A stretch of DNA of 64,000 nucleotides from JAAYCI01 sp031551695 (GCA_031551695.1 JAVBNG010000013.1:26630-90629); one strand, 5' to 3'. Shown: positions 36,099 to 45,394, counted from the first letter of the stretch. Program-made: numbers and translations. Notes: generated by a model not told the origin, from the sequence alone.

Positions 36099-37775
36099 GT
36101 GCGCAGTGCGGATATTTTAACGCGCCCCAGCAACAGTTTCAACCGCGGGGTGTACAAGTCCATGGGGTTCTCTGATGAAGATTTGGCAAAGCCCATCATT
36201 GGCATAGCCAATACATGGAGCGAGCTGGTGCCCGGCAGCTGCAATTTGCGCCAATTGGCCGATGCGGTCAAGCGCGGCATTTCTTCAGCAGGGGGAACCC
36301 CTGTGGAATTTGGCGTTATGGGACCTTGCGACGGCACCGCGCAAGGTAACGTGGGGATGCACTACATCCTGCCCAGCCGGGACTTGATTGCCGCGGATGT
36401 GGAAATGATGGCACAGGCGCATCAATTGGATGGACTGGTGCTGCTGGGCAGCTGCGACAAAATAGTACCCGGCTTGTTGATGGCAGCGGCCCGGCTTGAT
36501 CTACCCGCTATTCTGCTGCCGGGCGGGCCCATGCTGGGCGGCCCGGTGTTTGACGGGCGGAAAAGTGATTTGACCTCCCTTTCTGAAGGCTGCGGCATGG
36601 TGCAGGCCGGCAGTATGGATATGGAAGAATTGATTCGCCTGGAAAATCAGTGCGGACCCGCTTGCGGGTCATGCTCGTTCTATGGGACCGCCAACACGAT
36701 GTGCTGTTTGGCGGAAGCGATGGGGATGTCGCTGCCGGGGGCCGCCCTTATCCCCGCGGTATATGCCGAGCGCATCCGTTGCGCGTCCCGTACCGGGCAG
36801 GCCATTGTGAACCTTGTGGATAAAAGCATATCTGCCCGGCAAATCATAACCGAGGATTCCATAATAAACGCTATCCGCTTGCTGAATGCGACCGGCGGCT
36901 CCACAAACGGCGTACTGCATCTCACGGCCATTGCGCATGAGATTGGCATTGGCGGGGATAGAATGATGGAGCTATTTGACCGTATCGGAAAATCCACACC
37001 ATTGCTTGTTAAGGTAAATCCCTCTTCGGAATACAATATGGAAGACTTTTACCATGCCGGAGGGATCCCCCAGGTAATGAAAGAGCTGTCAACGCTTTTG
37101 CATCTGCCCTCTATGACCGTGACCGCTGGCACGGTGGAGGAAAACATTGCGTCCGGTAGTTACTGCGAGGTTGACCGGCGGGTAATCAAAACTCAGGAGG
37201 AGCCTTTTTCCAGCAATGCCGGCATAGCCGTGCTGTACGGTAACATATCGCCGGACGGATGTGTGACAAAACCGTCGGCAATACGGCCGGAAATGCACCA
37301 CTTTGTGGGTGACGCCCGCGTATTTGACTGCGAAGAAGACGCGGAGAAAGCCATTCTTGCGGGCGGCATTCATGCCGGGGATGTGGTGGTGATCAGGTAC
37401 GAAGGGCCCAAAGGCGGACCCGGAATGCGGGAAATGTACAAGGCGATGAAATATTTATATGGGATGGGCGTTTCCGCCTCAACGGCGATTATTACCGACG
37501 GTCGTTTTTCGGGCACAAACAACGGCTGCTTTGTAGGGCACATCTCACCCGAAGCCGCGGAAGGCGGGCCTATTGCTTTGATTGAAGACGGCGACAAAAT
37601 TACTATCGATATCCCTGCGGGCAGCATTGTGCTGCACGTGGACGAAGCGATTCTCGCAAAGCGGCGTGATCAATGGAAAAGGCCCGGCCCCCGGCACAGC
37701 AGTGGCTATCTGGGGCTGTATGCAAGGCTTGCTGCATCCGCCAGCCGTGGGGCTATTTTAGAGTATAAGGAGTAG
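36099..37775 (+). CDS. IlvD/Edd-family dehydratase, probably acting on a sugar acid
   Basis: 558 residues, GTG start with AAGGGGA about 9 nt upstream. Fe-S and active-site motifs: GSCDK, CGPACGSC and FSGTNNGCFVGHISPEA. The family removes water from 2,3-dihydroxy acids, producing 2-oxo-3-deoxy acids: dihydroxyisovalerate in amino-acid synthesis (IlvD), phosphogluconate (Edd) or free aldonates. The gene sits 3 bp after the aldolase and far from branched-chain biosynthesis genes, so a sugar-acid dehydratase feeding the aldolase is the best reading. Sequence alone does not separate these activities. Confidence 0.88.
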   Translation: MRSADILTRPSNSFNRGVYKSMGFSDEDLAKPIIGIANTWSELVPGSCNLRQLADAVKRGISSAGGTPVEFGVMGPCDGTAQGNVGMHYILPSRDLIAADVEMMAQAHQLDGLVLLGSCDKIVPGLLMAAARLDLPAILLPGGPMLGGPVFDGRKSDLTSLSEGCGMVQAGSMDMEELIRLENQCGPACGSCSFYGTANTMCCLAEAMGMSLPGAALIPAVYAERIRCASRTGQAIVNLVDKSISARQIITEDSIINAIRLLNATGGSTNGVLHLTAIAHEIGIGGDRMMELFDRIGKSTPLLVKVNPSSEYNMEDFYHAGGIPQVMKELSTLLHLPSMTVTAGTVEENIASGSYCEVDRRVIKTQEEPFSSNAGIAVLYGNISPDGCVTKPSAIRPEMHHFVGDARVFDCEEDAEKAILAGGIHAGDVVVIRYEGPKGGPGMREMYKAMKYLYGMGVSASTAIITDGRFSGTNNGCFVGHISPEAAEGGPIALIEDGDKITIDIPAGSIVLHVDEAILAKRRDQWKRPGPRHSSGYLGLYARLAASASRGAILEYKE

Positions 37776-37779
37776 CTTT

Positions 37780-38547
37780 ATGAAATTGGGGTTGAAAGAT
37801 AAAGTGGTGGGCATAACCGGGGTGGGCTCCATCCACGGCATTGGGTTTGCCGTGGCAAAAGAGTTCCTTCGGGAGGGCGCAAAGCTGTTTCTTTGTGATT
37901 TGAGCCCCGATTCCCTGCGGGAGGTAAAAAACTCGTTGGGAGAGAATGTTTTTGTTTACCCCTGCGATGTGTCTGACCAGGCGCAGGTTGAGAAATTGTT
38001 CAAAGATGCCTTGGCCGACCTTGGGAGAATCGATGTTTTTGTCAATAATGCCGGCATCTATCCCCAATCCTCCCTGTGCGACACGCCGGTGGAACTTTGG
38101 GATAAGGTGATGGCGGTGAACCTTCGGGCGGTTTTTCTGTGCTGTAAAGAGGCCGCTGCCGCAATGAAAGGCAGGGGCGGGGTTATTCTTAACGCTTCTT
38201 CCTGGGCGTCGTTAATCCCGTCTGCGGGCAGTGGAGCATATGCCGCAAGCAAATCGGCGGTCAGCAGCCTGACCAAGACCTTTGCCGCAGAGCTGGCGCC
38301 CTATGGCATCCGTGTGAATGGGTTTATTCCCGGAGCCATAGAAACGCCCTTGACACGCCCTGTGATTGAGGACCGCAGGGAGGCGATGGAGAGCCAGATT
38401 GCCATGCACCGCCTGGGCACCCCGGAGGATGTTGCCAAGCCGGTTGTCTTCCTGGCGTCGGAGGCAGCGTCTTACTTGACTGGCGCTTTCGTGGAGATCA
38501 GCGGGGGCAAGCTGTGTGTGCAGAACCCTGATTACGGCTGGAAATAA
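37780..38547 (+). CDS. Short-chain dehydrogenase/reductase
   Basis: 255 residues, classical SDR. Coenzyme motif TGVGSIHGIG, NNAG, catalytic Ser in NASSWAS, and Tyr/Lys in GAYAASK. The acidic residue after the second strand (CDLS) favours NAD+. The C-terminal region has AIETPLT and YLTGAFVEISGG. It starts 4 bp after the dehydratase gene, so it probably oxidises or reduces a sugar or sugar acid of the same pathway, for example making an aldonate precursor. The exact substrate is unknown. Confidence 0.9.
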   Translation: MKLGLKDKVVGITGVGSIHGIGFAVAKEFLREGAKLFLCDLSPDSLREVKNSLGENVFVYPCDVSDQAQVEKLFKDALADLGRIDVFVNNAGIYPQSSLCDTPVELWDKVMAVNLRAVFLCCKEAAAAMKGRGGVILNASSWASLIPSAGSGAYAASKSAVSSLTKTFAAELAPYGIRVNGFIPGAIETPLTRPVIEDRREAMESQIAMHRLGTPEDVAKPVVFLASEAASYLTGAFVEISGGKLCVQNPDYGWK

Positions 38548-38559
38548 GGAGGGATACCG

Positions 38560-39513
38560 ATGATGGACAAAGCGCAGATAAATGTGGAGGCGCTTCGCTC
38601 CCTCCACCGGTTTGGCGATCTATTTGAGCAGGCTGTTTGCACGGTGCAAAGCGATTTAGTGGAGCTTTCCCCTTTGCGCCAGGCGCCAGACAGCAACGGC
38701 CCTTACTGGTGCGGCATGCGCTGTAAAGCAAACTGTAAGCGGACGGGACAGGGGTTTTACCTTCACATGGGGCTCATTTATCTGCCCGAAACCCAAATGG
38801 GTCTGATGGTGGAGGTGGACAGGAAAAACAACCTCGAGCCCTATGCGGCGGTTCTTGCCGCAATAAAGAATACACAGGATTATACAGTGAACACGGTGGA
38901 GGACGGTTATATCAAACTGTTCATGCCGGATGAGCGTTTTGCCGCCCTGAACAAGCTGGATGCCATGGGGCAAGTGTTAGAACTTGCAAAATACGTAAAA
39001 ACATGCACGGAAGCGATTGTGGCGGCCGCGTATTACGAGCCTTTCCGGCTCGATAACAATGATTTGCTGAACGCATACCGTTTGACGGTACAGTACAAAG
39101 CCGCCCTTGAGTCGGGCGCGGGCGGTGAATATGAGGCGGAGCTTATCGTAAAGCACCCTGATAACTTTGGCCAATATGCCTGCGGCTACCGGTATTGGTT
39201 GCGCAGTCTTGATGGCGAGGTGGCGCTTTTTGCCTATTTTGGGAGCATCTACAGCTACCGGAAGTCTCCATCGGGGGTGTTTGTAGAAATTGACCAGCAA
39301 AGTAACCCAAACTGGTTTGAGAAGGCGTTTTCCGCGATTGCTGAAAACGACGGATATGTTCTAAGCAAAAAAGAACCCCAATTTATCAAGCTGTTTTTGC
39401 CGGACGATAAAGTTGCTTTATTTAATGACGCGGATGAAGAGGGGCAGTTTGAGATCCTTCGGGCGTTTTTGCGCCTTTGCAGCAGGCAATTGCTAAACGC
39501 GGCGAAGGGTTAG
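38560..39513 (+). CDS. Unknown 317-residue protein with internal duplication
   Basis: AAGGAGG lies 7 nt before the ATG. The two halves are related: each contains Y-x-x-K/R-x-x-x-G-x-x-V/L-x-I/V-D, then a segment IKLF-M/L-PD-x-x-x-A-L/F-N, then a helix rich in Leu and Ala ending VAAA/LNAA. The N-terminal half has a Cys-rich segment (WCGMRCKANC). I do not recognise the family; no signal peptide, membrane helix or catalytic motif is evident. It is encoded between the SDR and the 2-hydroxyacid dehydrogenase, so it belongs to the island. It may be a ligand-binding or sensory protein. Confidence 0.75.
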   Translation: MMDKAQINVEALRSLHRFGDLFEQAVCTVQSDLVELSPLRQAPDSNGPYWCGMRCKANCKRTGQGFYLHMGLIYLPETQMGLMVEVDRKNNLEPYAAVLAAIKNTQDYTVNTVEDGYIKLFMPDERFAALNKLDAMGQVLELAKYVKTCTEAIVAAAYYEPFRLDNNDLLNAYRLTVQYKAALESGAGGEYEAELIVKHPDNFGQYACGYRYWLRSLDGEVALFAYFGSIYSYRKSPSGVFVEIDQQSNPNWFEKAFSAIAENDGYVLSKKEPQFIKLFLPDDKVALFNDADEEGQFEILRAFLRLCSRQLLNAAKG

Positions 39514-39558
39514 AGTCATTTGCACACGGCATTTACAAAGCAAGGGGAGACGGTTTAT

Positions 39559-40536
39559 ATGAGCGGCAAGGTTTTGATTATATCATTTTGCCTGGAAGAA
39601 GTGCCCGAAGCATTGGACGTCCTGCGTTCCGCAGGGCTGGAACCCGTTATTTGGCCGGCAAAAGGGCGCCTACATGCAAAAGAGCAGGAGTTCATAACCT
39701 ATTGGCGCGCTATGCCTGAAAAGCCCATCGGTATTTTAATGTCCGCCGAGGTAAATATAACGGCGGCGTTTCTTGCGGCGGCGCCCGAACTGAAAGCGGT
39801 TTCGCTCAGCTGTGCGGGGTATGACCACATTAATGTTGACGACTGCAAGCAGTTTGGCGTGAAGGTGTGCAATGTCCCAAGGCAAAACTATGACGCGGTA
39901 TCAGATTTTATCTGGGGACAGATTCTGTGCTTGCAGCGGCGCATTCATCTGGGGGATTGCAATATCAGGCAAGGGAAATGGGTGGATGGGGTGCCTTGGG
40001 GTTCCGCCGTTTCGGGCAAGACCCTGGGCATAATAGGGCTGGGCGCTATTGGGCAAGCTGTGGCAAAGCGGGCCGTGGGGTTTGACATGGATATTTTGGC
40101 AAGCAGCACGTCCCGGCGCGCAGACCTTGCCGCCCAATATGGGCTGGAATACGTAGACAGGGAAACCTTGTTTAGAGAATCGGACATATTGGTGCTGTGC
40201 TGCCCCGCAAATGAGGACACTTTTCACCTCATTAATGAAGAAACGCTGCAATTAATGAAGCCCGGCGCAGTTATTATAAACCCGAGCCGGGGCAGCCTGG
40301 TGGATACTGAGGCCTTGACTGCCGCCTTGCGAAACAAGGTGATTGCCGGGGCCGCACTGGACGTATTTGAGACAGAACCACTTGTGGACAGTGAGTTGTT
40401 TGAACTTGATAATGTTTTGCTGACACCGCACATGGCCGGCCTGGCAGACCGTGAAATATGCCATGTGGGCGTTGTGGCGGCCCACAATATGGTTGATTTG
40501 CTGACCAACCCAGATTCGGAGCTCTCGATAAAATAA
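39559..40536 (+). CDS. D-isomer-specific 2-hydroxyacid dehydrogenase
   Basis: 325 residues from the ATG at 39559, with AAGGGGA about 10 nt upstream; an ATG 39 nt earlier lacks a site. Motifs: NVPRQNYDAVSDF, Rossmann GIIGLGAIGQAVAKR, NPSRGSLVD with the catalytic Arg, DVFETEPL with Glu and TPHMAG with His. It interconverts 2-oxo and 2-hydroxy acids with NAD(P)H. It closes the first transcription unit of the island and could reduce a 2-oxo intermediate or recycle NADH. No intrinsic terminator is obvious after it. Confidence 0.92.
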   Translation: MSGKVLIISFCLEEVPEALDVLRSAGLEPVIWPAKGRLHAKEQEFITYWRAMPEKPIGILMSAEVNITAAFLAAAPELKAVSLSCAGYDHINVDDCKQFGVKVCNVPRQNYDAVSDFIWGQILCLQRRIHLGDCNIRQGKWVDGVPWGSAVSGKTLGIIGLGAIGQAVAKRAVGFDMDILASSTSRRADLAAQYGLEYVDRETLFRESDILVLCCPANEDTFHLINEETLQLMKPGAVIINPSRGSLVDTEALTAALRNKVIAGAALDVFETEPLVDSELFELDNVLLTPHMAGLADREICHVGVVAAHNMVDLLTNPDSELSIK

Positions 40537-40592
40537 AATTCGTTCTGACGCAATTATTAACGGAGGTTTATGGCTTTTTGAGGCAAAGGGAC

Positions 40593-40638
40593 TTGACAAA
40601 ACGGGCAGAGAAAGTATATTATTAAACAGATTAATTAA
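40593..40638 (+). promoter_or_regulatory. Promoter and TTAATTAA operator of the ROK regulator
   Basis: TTGACA (40593-40598), 16 bp, TATATT (40615-40620), then TTAATTAA at 40631-40638. The arrangement closely resembles the promoter at 43134. The site suggests autoregulation by the ROK protein. Confidence 0.7.
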
Positions 40639-40687
40639 ATAAACTTTTGCGGCCGCACCCTGCCTGCATGATACTGTGAGGACTCTT

Positions 40688-41815
40688 ATGCCGATCTATG
40701 TTGCGTCACACCTGAAAGATATGAACCGGCTGACTGTTTACAACCTGATTTGCCGGCACGGGGAGATTTCCCGGGCGGAGATTTCCCGGCAGTCGGGCAT
40801 CAGTGCCCCCACTGTGCTCAAAATTGTCAACTTCCTGGTGGAGGCGGGCCTGGTGGAAGAAGGGGGCGAAGGGCCGGCGGCCCTGGGGCGCAAGCCGCAA
40901 ATGTTTTGCCTGAACCGGAACCGTTATTATTCCATCGGCGTCATTCACGAGGGGGATTACCTTAAAGCCGGGGTGGTAAACCTGGCCGGAGAACTGGTGG
41001 CCATGAAGCGGACGCGTGCCGAAAAAAGCCTGGGGCGGACACTGGGAAGTCTTTTGTTCTCCATGATTGACGAGCTGCTGGAGGAGAGCGGTGTATCCCT
41101 GGACAGCCTGCTGGGCATTGGTATTGGCCTGCCGGCCATTTATGACCCGGATACCCGCTCCATTATCACGGCACCTCTCATCGGCATATCGGAGCGTACC
41201 AGTATTGAGCCGCACCTCACCACCCTGCGGGAGCATTATGGCAAAGAGGTGGTGGTGGAAAACGACCTGAGCATGGAGGTGCAGGGAGAATTCCACTCTT
41301 TGGGGCTGGCGCAGGACAACGATTTGATATACGTCTCTCTGGGCACCGGCTTGGGCTGCGGAGTTATGCTGAACGGAGAGCTGCGGCGAGGCCGGCACTT
41401 CATGTGCGGTGAGATTGGCTACATGTCTTTTTTGGACGATTACGTGGCAGCCCAAAATGCGGCTGGTTGGCTGGAAAACCGCATCAATCTGGCCAGCCTG
41501 CGGGAAAAATTTGGCATTGGCGAGGGCGAGGCGGACCCCGGTGCGGTGCAAAGCGCCGTGGACTACGTGTCCATCCCCATGGCTTTGTGCATCAATAACC
41601 TGATGTTATCCTACGACTGCGACCACATCTCCCTGGGGGGCGAGGTTTTTGACCTGCTGGGCGACAGTCTCTTCACCACCATTCGGGACAAGGTGGAGCG
41701 GTTGTCGGTGGCCGGGGTGCAGTTGCACCGTAAATCAAGCCGGGAGCCAGGCATCATTGGGTCGGCCAACATGGTGACTACCAGCAGGATTGAGGATACC
41801 CTGCTTTTGGACTGA
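40688..41815 (+). CDS. ROK-family transcriptional repressor
   Basis: 375 residues from the ATG at 40688, with GAGGA 5 nt upstream. The N-terminal winged helix (about 15-65) contains ISRAEISRQSGISAPTVLKIV. The ROK sugar-kinase-like domain has GIGIGLPA, VENDLSMEVQGE and SLGTGLGCGVMLNGEL. The usual ROK zinc Cys cluster is not present; FMCGEIGYM remains. This type (XylR/NagC) binds a sugar or sugar derivative and leaves DNA. Its promoter and the other island promoters share TTAATTAA, so it probably controls both halves of the island. Confidence 0.92.
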   Translation: MPIYVASHLKDMNRLTVYNLICRHGEISRAEISRQSGISAPTVLKIVNFLVEAGLVEEGGEGPAALGRKPQMFCLNRNRYYSIGVIHEGDYLKAGVVNLAGELVAMKRTRAEKSLGRTLGSLLFSMIDELLEESGVSLDSLLGIGIGLPAIYDPDTRSIITAPLIGISERTSIEPHLTTLREHYGKEVVVENDLSMEVQGEFHSLGLAQDNDLIYVSLGTGLGCGVMLNGELRRGRHFMCGEIGYMSFLDDYVAAQNAAGWLENRINLASLREKFGIGEGEADPGAVQSAVDYVSIPMALCINNLMLSYDCDHISLGGEVFDLLGDSLFTTIRDKVERLSVAGVQLHRKSSREPGIIGSANMVTTSRIEDTLLLD

Positions 41816-41879
41816 GATATAGAGATGGGGAAAATTTGTTTCAGCATTTCACAAAGAGTGTTTTGTTTTATTCAATATA

Positions 41880-41887
41880 TTAATTAA
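41880..41887 (+). promoter_or_regulatory. TTAATTAA element before the PfkB kinase gene
   Basis: An isolated copy of the island's TTAATTAA word sits 57 bp before the chosen kinase start in an AT-rich spacer (41816-41943). A convincing -35/-10 pair is not seen, so it may act within a read-through transcript or be fortuitous. Confidence 0.4.
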
Positions 41888-41943
41888 GCTAAAAAATAAT
41901 CGGGGTGCGCCTTTGGGCTCGCCGGGAAAGCGGGGAGTGGCCA

Positions 41944-43074
41944 TTGTTGCCGGAAAAGGTGGAAGGAATGCTGACCGATTCCACTCCAATGTGTGTGACC
42001 ACGGGATTTGATGGCTTTGTGGACTCCATCTTGCGGGTAAAGCGTAGCGAAGACGGCGGCCAAACGCCATATTTCGAGACGATAAAAGAGTTTGGGCAAT
42101 ATGTAGCCGGAAAAGCAGGAAAGAGCGGCTCTCTGGAAACGGAGCTGCAGCAGAGTAAACTGGGGGGCAACATGCCCAACTTTGCCAGCTGCCTTGCGGC
42201 GTTGGGCGTGAGCGTAAACTGCATTGGCGCCATGGGATGGCCCGAATTGAACCCCGCTTTCAAGCCGCTGGAGAAAAAGGCGCGGCTATTTAGCGTATGC
42301 AACCCGGGCCGTTGCGATTCCCTGGAATTTACCGATGGCAAGCTGATGCTGGCGGAGAACGGGGAGATTGGAACGCTGGACTACGCCCTGCTGGCCCAGC
42401 GCCTTGATGGGGATGTGCTGGAAAAGCTTTTTGCCAGCGCGCACCTGTTGGCCTTATTGAACTGGAGCGAGATGCGGCAGGCTACTTCCCTTTGGCGTGG
42501 CGTGCTGGCGCTTTTGCTCTCCCGGCCTGGGGCTGACCGGAGCATGCCGGTATTTATGGATTTTTCGGACTGTTCGGCCCGCACCGCTGAGGAAGTAGCA
42601 GAGGTGGCCGCTTTGGTGGCGGAATTTGGGCGGCATTTTAAGGTCATCCTCAGCCTGAACCAGAACGAGGTGGAACAGATGGCCGCGAAGCTGGGATTGC
42701 CGGGAGAACCGAAGGAGGCAACAGCGGCCCTTTTTGACACTTTCTGTTGCCAAGCTCTTATTATTCACCTGACGAATGGCTGCTATTTCCGCAGCGGGGA
42801 GGATGAAGGCTTTATCCCAAATCAGGTGGTGGAGGCGCCTGCCATCCTTACCGGCGGAGGGGATAATTTTAACGCCGGTTTCGTATTCGCCCATCTCTCG
42901 GGGCTGGGCATCCGGCAAGCTTTGGGGGTGGCCAACGCAGTGTCGGGGTATTATGTGGTTACCGGGCACAGCCCAAGCCGCGCAGAGCTAAAGGAATGGA
43001 TGAAACAAAACGAATATTTCGAGGAAAAAACTGTTAGTGAGGCCGCCCAAACCATAGCGCAAGGCCATACATGA
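41944..43074 (+). CDS. PfkB-family carbohydrate kinase
   Basis: 376 residues if translation starts at the TTG at 41944 (GGGGAG 6 nt upstream). Other possible starts are the GTG at 41905, the TTG at 41947 and the ATG at 41968. PfkB features: TTGFDGFVD at the N-terminus, the sugar-binding LGGNMPNFASCLAALG, and the anion-hole/catalytic GGGDNFNAGF, where the usual GAGD is GGGD with the Asp kept. It phosphorylates a sugar or sugar acid with ATP. It is longer than ribokinase-type members and has an insert near residues 60-90. Substrate unknown. Confidence 0.87.
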   Translation: MLPEKVEGMLTDSTPMCVTTGFDGFVDSILRVKRSEDGGQTPYFETIKEFGQYVAGKAGKSGSLETELQQSKLGGNMPNFASCLAALGVSVNCIGAMGWPELNPAFKPLEKKARLFSVCNPGRCDSLEFTDGKLMLAENGEIGTLDYALLAQRLDGDVLEKLFASAHLLALLNWSEMRQATSLWRGVLALLLSRPGADRSMPVFMDFSDCSARTAEEVAEVAALVAEFGRHFKVILSLNQNEVEQMAAKLGLPGEPKEATAALFDTFCCQALIIHLTNGCYFRSGEDEGFIPNQVVEAPAILTGGGDNFNAGFVFAHLSGLGIRQALGVANAVSGYYVVTGHSPSRAELKEWMKQNEYFEEKTVSEAAQTIAQGHT

Positions 43075-43133
43075 GAAGTTCCAATCAAGGCGCTGAAAAA
43101 TGGAAAGAAGCGACTGGGTTTGGGCAAAAGGAC

Positions 43134-43321
43134 TTGACAAAGCAAAAAAGACAGACTATTATTTAAATAGGTTAATTAAAAAATTATAAATGTAGCAAAT
43201 TCATTGTGGCCCGCGGCTTTTCAGGCTAAGCAGGAAAGTAGCAGTTGCCCTAGTTCATAATGACAAAAGGGGTTGCAATGGCTTCTAAACCTTGGTTGAT
43301 TTTGCGATATTAAGTTAATTA
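43134..43321 (+). promoter_or_regulatory. Promoter and two TTAATTAA-type operators of the second island operon
   Basis: TTGACA (43134-43139), 17 bp, TATTAT (43157-43162), TTAATTAA (43172-43179). A related word TTAAGTTAATTA lies at 43310-43321. The segment GGACTTGACAAA and the operator spacing copy those in front of the ROK gene. It drives the TIM-barrel, dehydrogenase and transporter genes after a leader of about 230 nt. Confidence 0.7.
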
Positions 43322-43393
43322 TCCTAAAAATTGTGTGAACGCGCTCGATGTCTGCTTTTCCGGGACAGCGCATTCAGAAAGGTGGAATCAGAA

Positions 43394-44272
43394 ATGAAAT
43401 TTGCTGCGCATTCTGTATGTACATTGAGCTACTCGATACCGGAGTCGATGCAGAAAATGAAGCAATATGGCTATGATGGATTTGAAATCAACATTGGCCA
43501 TCCGGTAAATGGCCTGGAGGATTGGAAGGAATACCTTGCAACGCTGGACCCGGCGCAACTCAAACAATGGATGGAGGAGTTTGACGTTGAGATCCCTTCG
43601 CTGTGCCTGGGCAGCTTGTGGTATGTCAATATCGCAAGCAAGGACGCCGCCGAAAGAGAGCTTGGAATTACCATCATCAAAGATAGCTTGGCTTTGGCAG
43701 GGAAGTTGGGATGCCACTGTATTTTGATTCCGGTGGGCGACCAGCCGGACATAGCGCTGGAAGACGCGCGCAAGCACCTTTACAACTCGCTTGGCGCCTG
43801 CCTTGCCGCAGCAAAAGAGAATGGCGTCATCCTGGCGATAGAGAATGTCAACCAAAAGATTTTGAAAAATGCCAACGACTTGGCGGACTTGGTGGATCGA
43901 CTGGATTCACCTTGGTGCGGCGTCTACTTTGACATCGGTAATCCCATTTATGACAGTATGGATCCTGTGCAGGAACTGAACACCCTTGGCAAACGGATTG
44001 TGCAGCTGCACGGAAAAGATGTGCGGCCCAGAAAAGCGGACGAGCCCTGGCCTGCGCCCTCCGCCCCCGTTTTCCATGGGGACACAGCAATTTGGGCTCC
44101 TTTTGTGGGGGTTGTTGCAGGAGAAGGCTCGGTGGACCAGGCGGCGGTGGCACAGGCGGTTAAACAATTGGGTTTTGACGGCTATATGTCTATGGAAGTG
44201 CGCCAAGATCCGGGCGATTTGGATGGGAGCATCCGCGATAATATCCGTGTACTAAAACCGTTGTACGTTTAA
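43394..44272 (+). CDS. TIM-barrel sugar (phosphate) isomerase/epimerase family protein
   Basis: 292 residues from the ATG at 43394, with AAAGGTGG 8 nt upstream; the upstream ATG/GTG region is unlikely to be translated. Xylose-isomerase-like TIM barrel motifs: YDGFEINIGHP, ILIPVGD, the metal Glu in LAIENVNQ, GVYFDIGNP with the metal Asp, QLHGKDVRP with the metal His, and the final Glu in YMSMEVR. The family includes IolE/IolI-like keto-inositol enzymes and 3-keto-sugar isomerases. With the MDR and Gfo/Idh/MocA genes following, it may handle an oxidised sugar. Confidence 0.87.
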   Translation: MKFAAHSVCTLSYSIPESMQKMKQYGYDGFEINIGHPVNGLEDWKEYLATLDPAQLKQWMEEFDVEIPSLCLGSLWYVNIASKDAAERELGITIIKDSLALAGKLGCHCILIPVGDQPDIALEDARKHLYNSLGACLAAAKENGVILAIENVNQKILKNANDLADLVDRLDSPWCGVYFDIGNPIYDSMDPVQELNTLGKRIVQLHGKDVRPRKADEPWPAPSAPVFHGDTAIWAPFVGVVAGEGSVDQAAVAQAVKQLGFDGYMSMEVRQDPGDLDGSIRDNIRVLKPLYV

Positions 44273-44301
44273 AAATATGAATCAAACAGTGGGGTAACAC
44301 A

Positions 44302-45354
44302 ATGGGTACCAAGCTTATGTTCACGGCACCGCGGAAGATTGGGTATGAAGAATACGAAGAACGGCCGCTGGCTGAAGGGGAAGTGCGGCTGAAAACCGTT
44401 TGCTCGGGCATCAGCGCCGGCACGGAGCTGACCAAGTACCGGGGACAAAACCCGTATATGGAAAAGTATTGGGATAAGGACAAGAAGTTGTTTGTAAATG
44501 GGCAGGGCCAAAGCGTCACATATCCACTGGAAAGCGGATATGAGGCGGTGGGCAAAGTTACAGAGCTTGGCCCCGGCGTGAGCAAGGTTGCACTTGGCGA
44601 TGTAGTATATGGCGGCGGGTGGTACAAATGGTCTCAAAAGACCACCCATATTCTGACGGAGGAAGCGGCGTGTGCCCAGCGCCTTCCGGACGGCTTGGAT
44701 CCCCGGTGCGGCGTTTTTATGGCATTGATGCAGACTTCCTATAACGGTGTTCTGGACTCACAGGTGAACCTGGGCGAGACGGCGGTCGTGTACGGTGCCG
44801 GAATCGTGGGGCAGCTGACCGCACAGTTCCTGAAACTCTCCGGCGCCAGGGTGATCGTGGTGGACATGATCGACAGCCGGCTGGAAATGGCGAAGCAGCT
44901 TTGTGCGGACGAAGTTATCAACAGCACGAAGGTGGACGATGTGGCGGCCTACATTCGGAGCATCACCGCCAACCGCGGGGCCGATGTGTGCGTTGAGGCG
45001 ACTGGCAACGACCAGGCGATGCACGAGGCGATCCGCTGCGTCGGATATTCGGCGAAGGTGGTGGCGCTGGGCTTCAACCCGAAGCCGGCCAGCCGGCTGG
45101 TGCTCGGCGATGAGTTCCACCACAACCGCATCAACCTCGTCAGCTCGCAGATCGGTGGCGTCAATCCGGCGCTTTCAAACCGTTGGGACGTGTTCCGGGT
45201 GGAGGAAGTGGTGCGTTCGCTGATGTATGAGGGGAAGATGAACCTGCTTCCCATGATCACGAACACCTTTGACTTCAAAGATGGGCAGGCTGCATACGAT
45301 CTGGTGGACCAGCACACGCAGGATGTGATGCAGGTTATTCTGACGTATACCTGA
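44302..45354 (+). CDS. Medium-chain (zinc-type) alcohol dehydrogenase-like protein
   Basis: 350 residues of the MDR superfamily. CSGISAGTELTKYRG gives the first zinc Cys position, but the usual GHE is SGYEAVG and the structural-zinc four-Cys cluster is missing, so it belongs to the divergent branch of MDR proteins that lack a full zinc set. Rossmann motif VYGAGIVGQL, followed by an acidic residue (VDMID) favouring NAD+. The upstream ribosome site is weak (GTGGGG). Likely oxidises a sugar hydroxyl in the island pathway; substrate not identified. Confidence 0.85.
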   Translation: MGTKLMFTAPRKIGYEEYEERPLAEGEVRLKTVCSGISAGTELTKYRGQNPYMEKYWDKDKKLFVNGQGQSVTYPLESGYEAVGKVTELGPGVSKVALGDVVYGGGWYKWSQKTTHILTEEAACAQRLPDGLDPRCGVFMALMQTSYNGVLDSQVNLGETAVVYGAGIVGQLTAQFLKLSGARVIVVDMIDSRLEMAKQLCADEVINSTKVDDVAAYIRSITANRGADVCVEATGNDQAMHEAIRCVGYSAKVVALGFNPKPASRLVLGDEFHHNRINLVSSQIGGVNPALSNRWDVFRVEEVVRSLMYEGKMNLLPMITNTFDFKDGQAAYDLVDQHTQDVMQVILTYT

Positions 45355-45394
45355 GGTGACAGCACTCTATCGAGGCGGAGAAGAGGAGAAAGTC

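Noticed and set aside
36099..37775. Branched-chain amino-acid gene ilvD
   Set aside because: The family fits, but no ilv/leu genes are near and it is embedded between a 4-hydroxy-2-oxoacid aldolase and an SDR, so I do not assign the symbol.
43394..44272. C-glycoside deglycosidase catalytic subunit
   Set aside because: A TIM-barrel and a Gfo/Idh/MocA gene are present, but no small DUF6379-like partner subunit was recognised.
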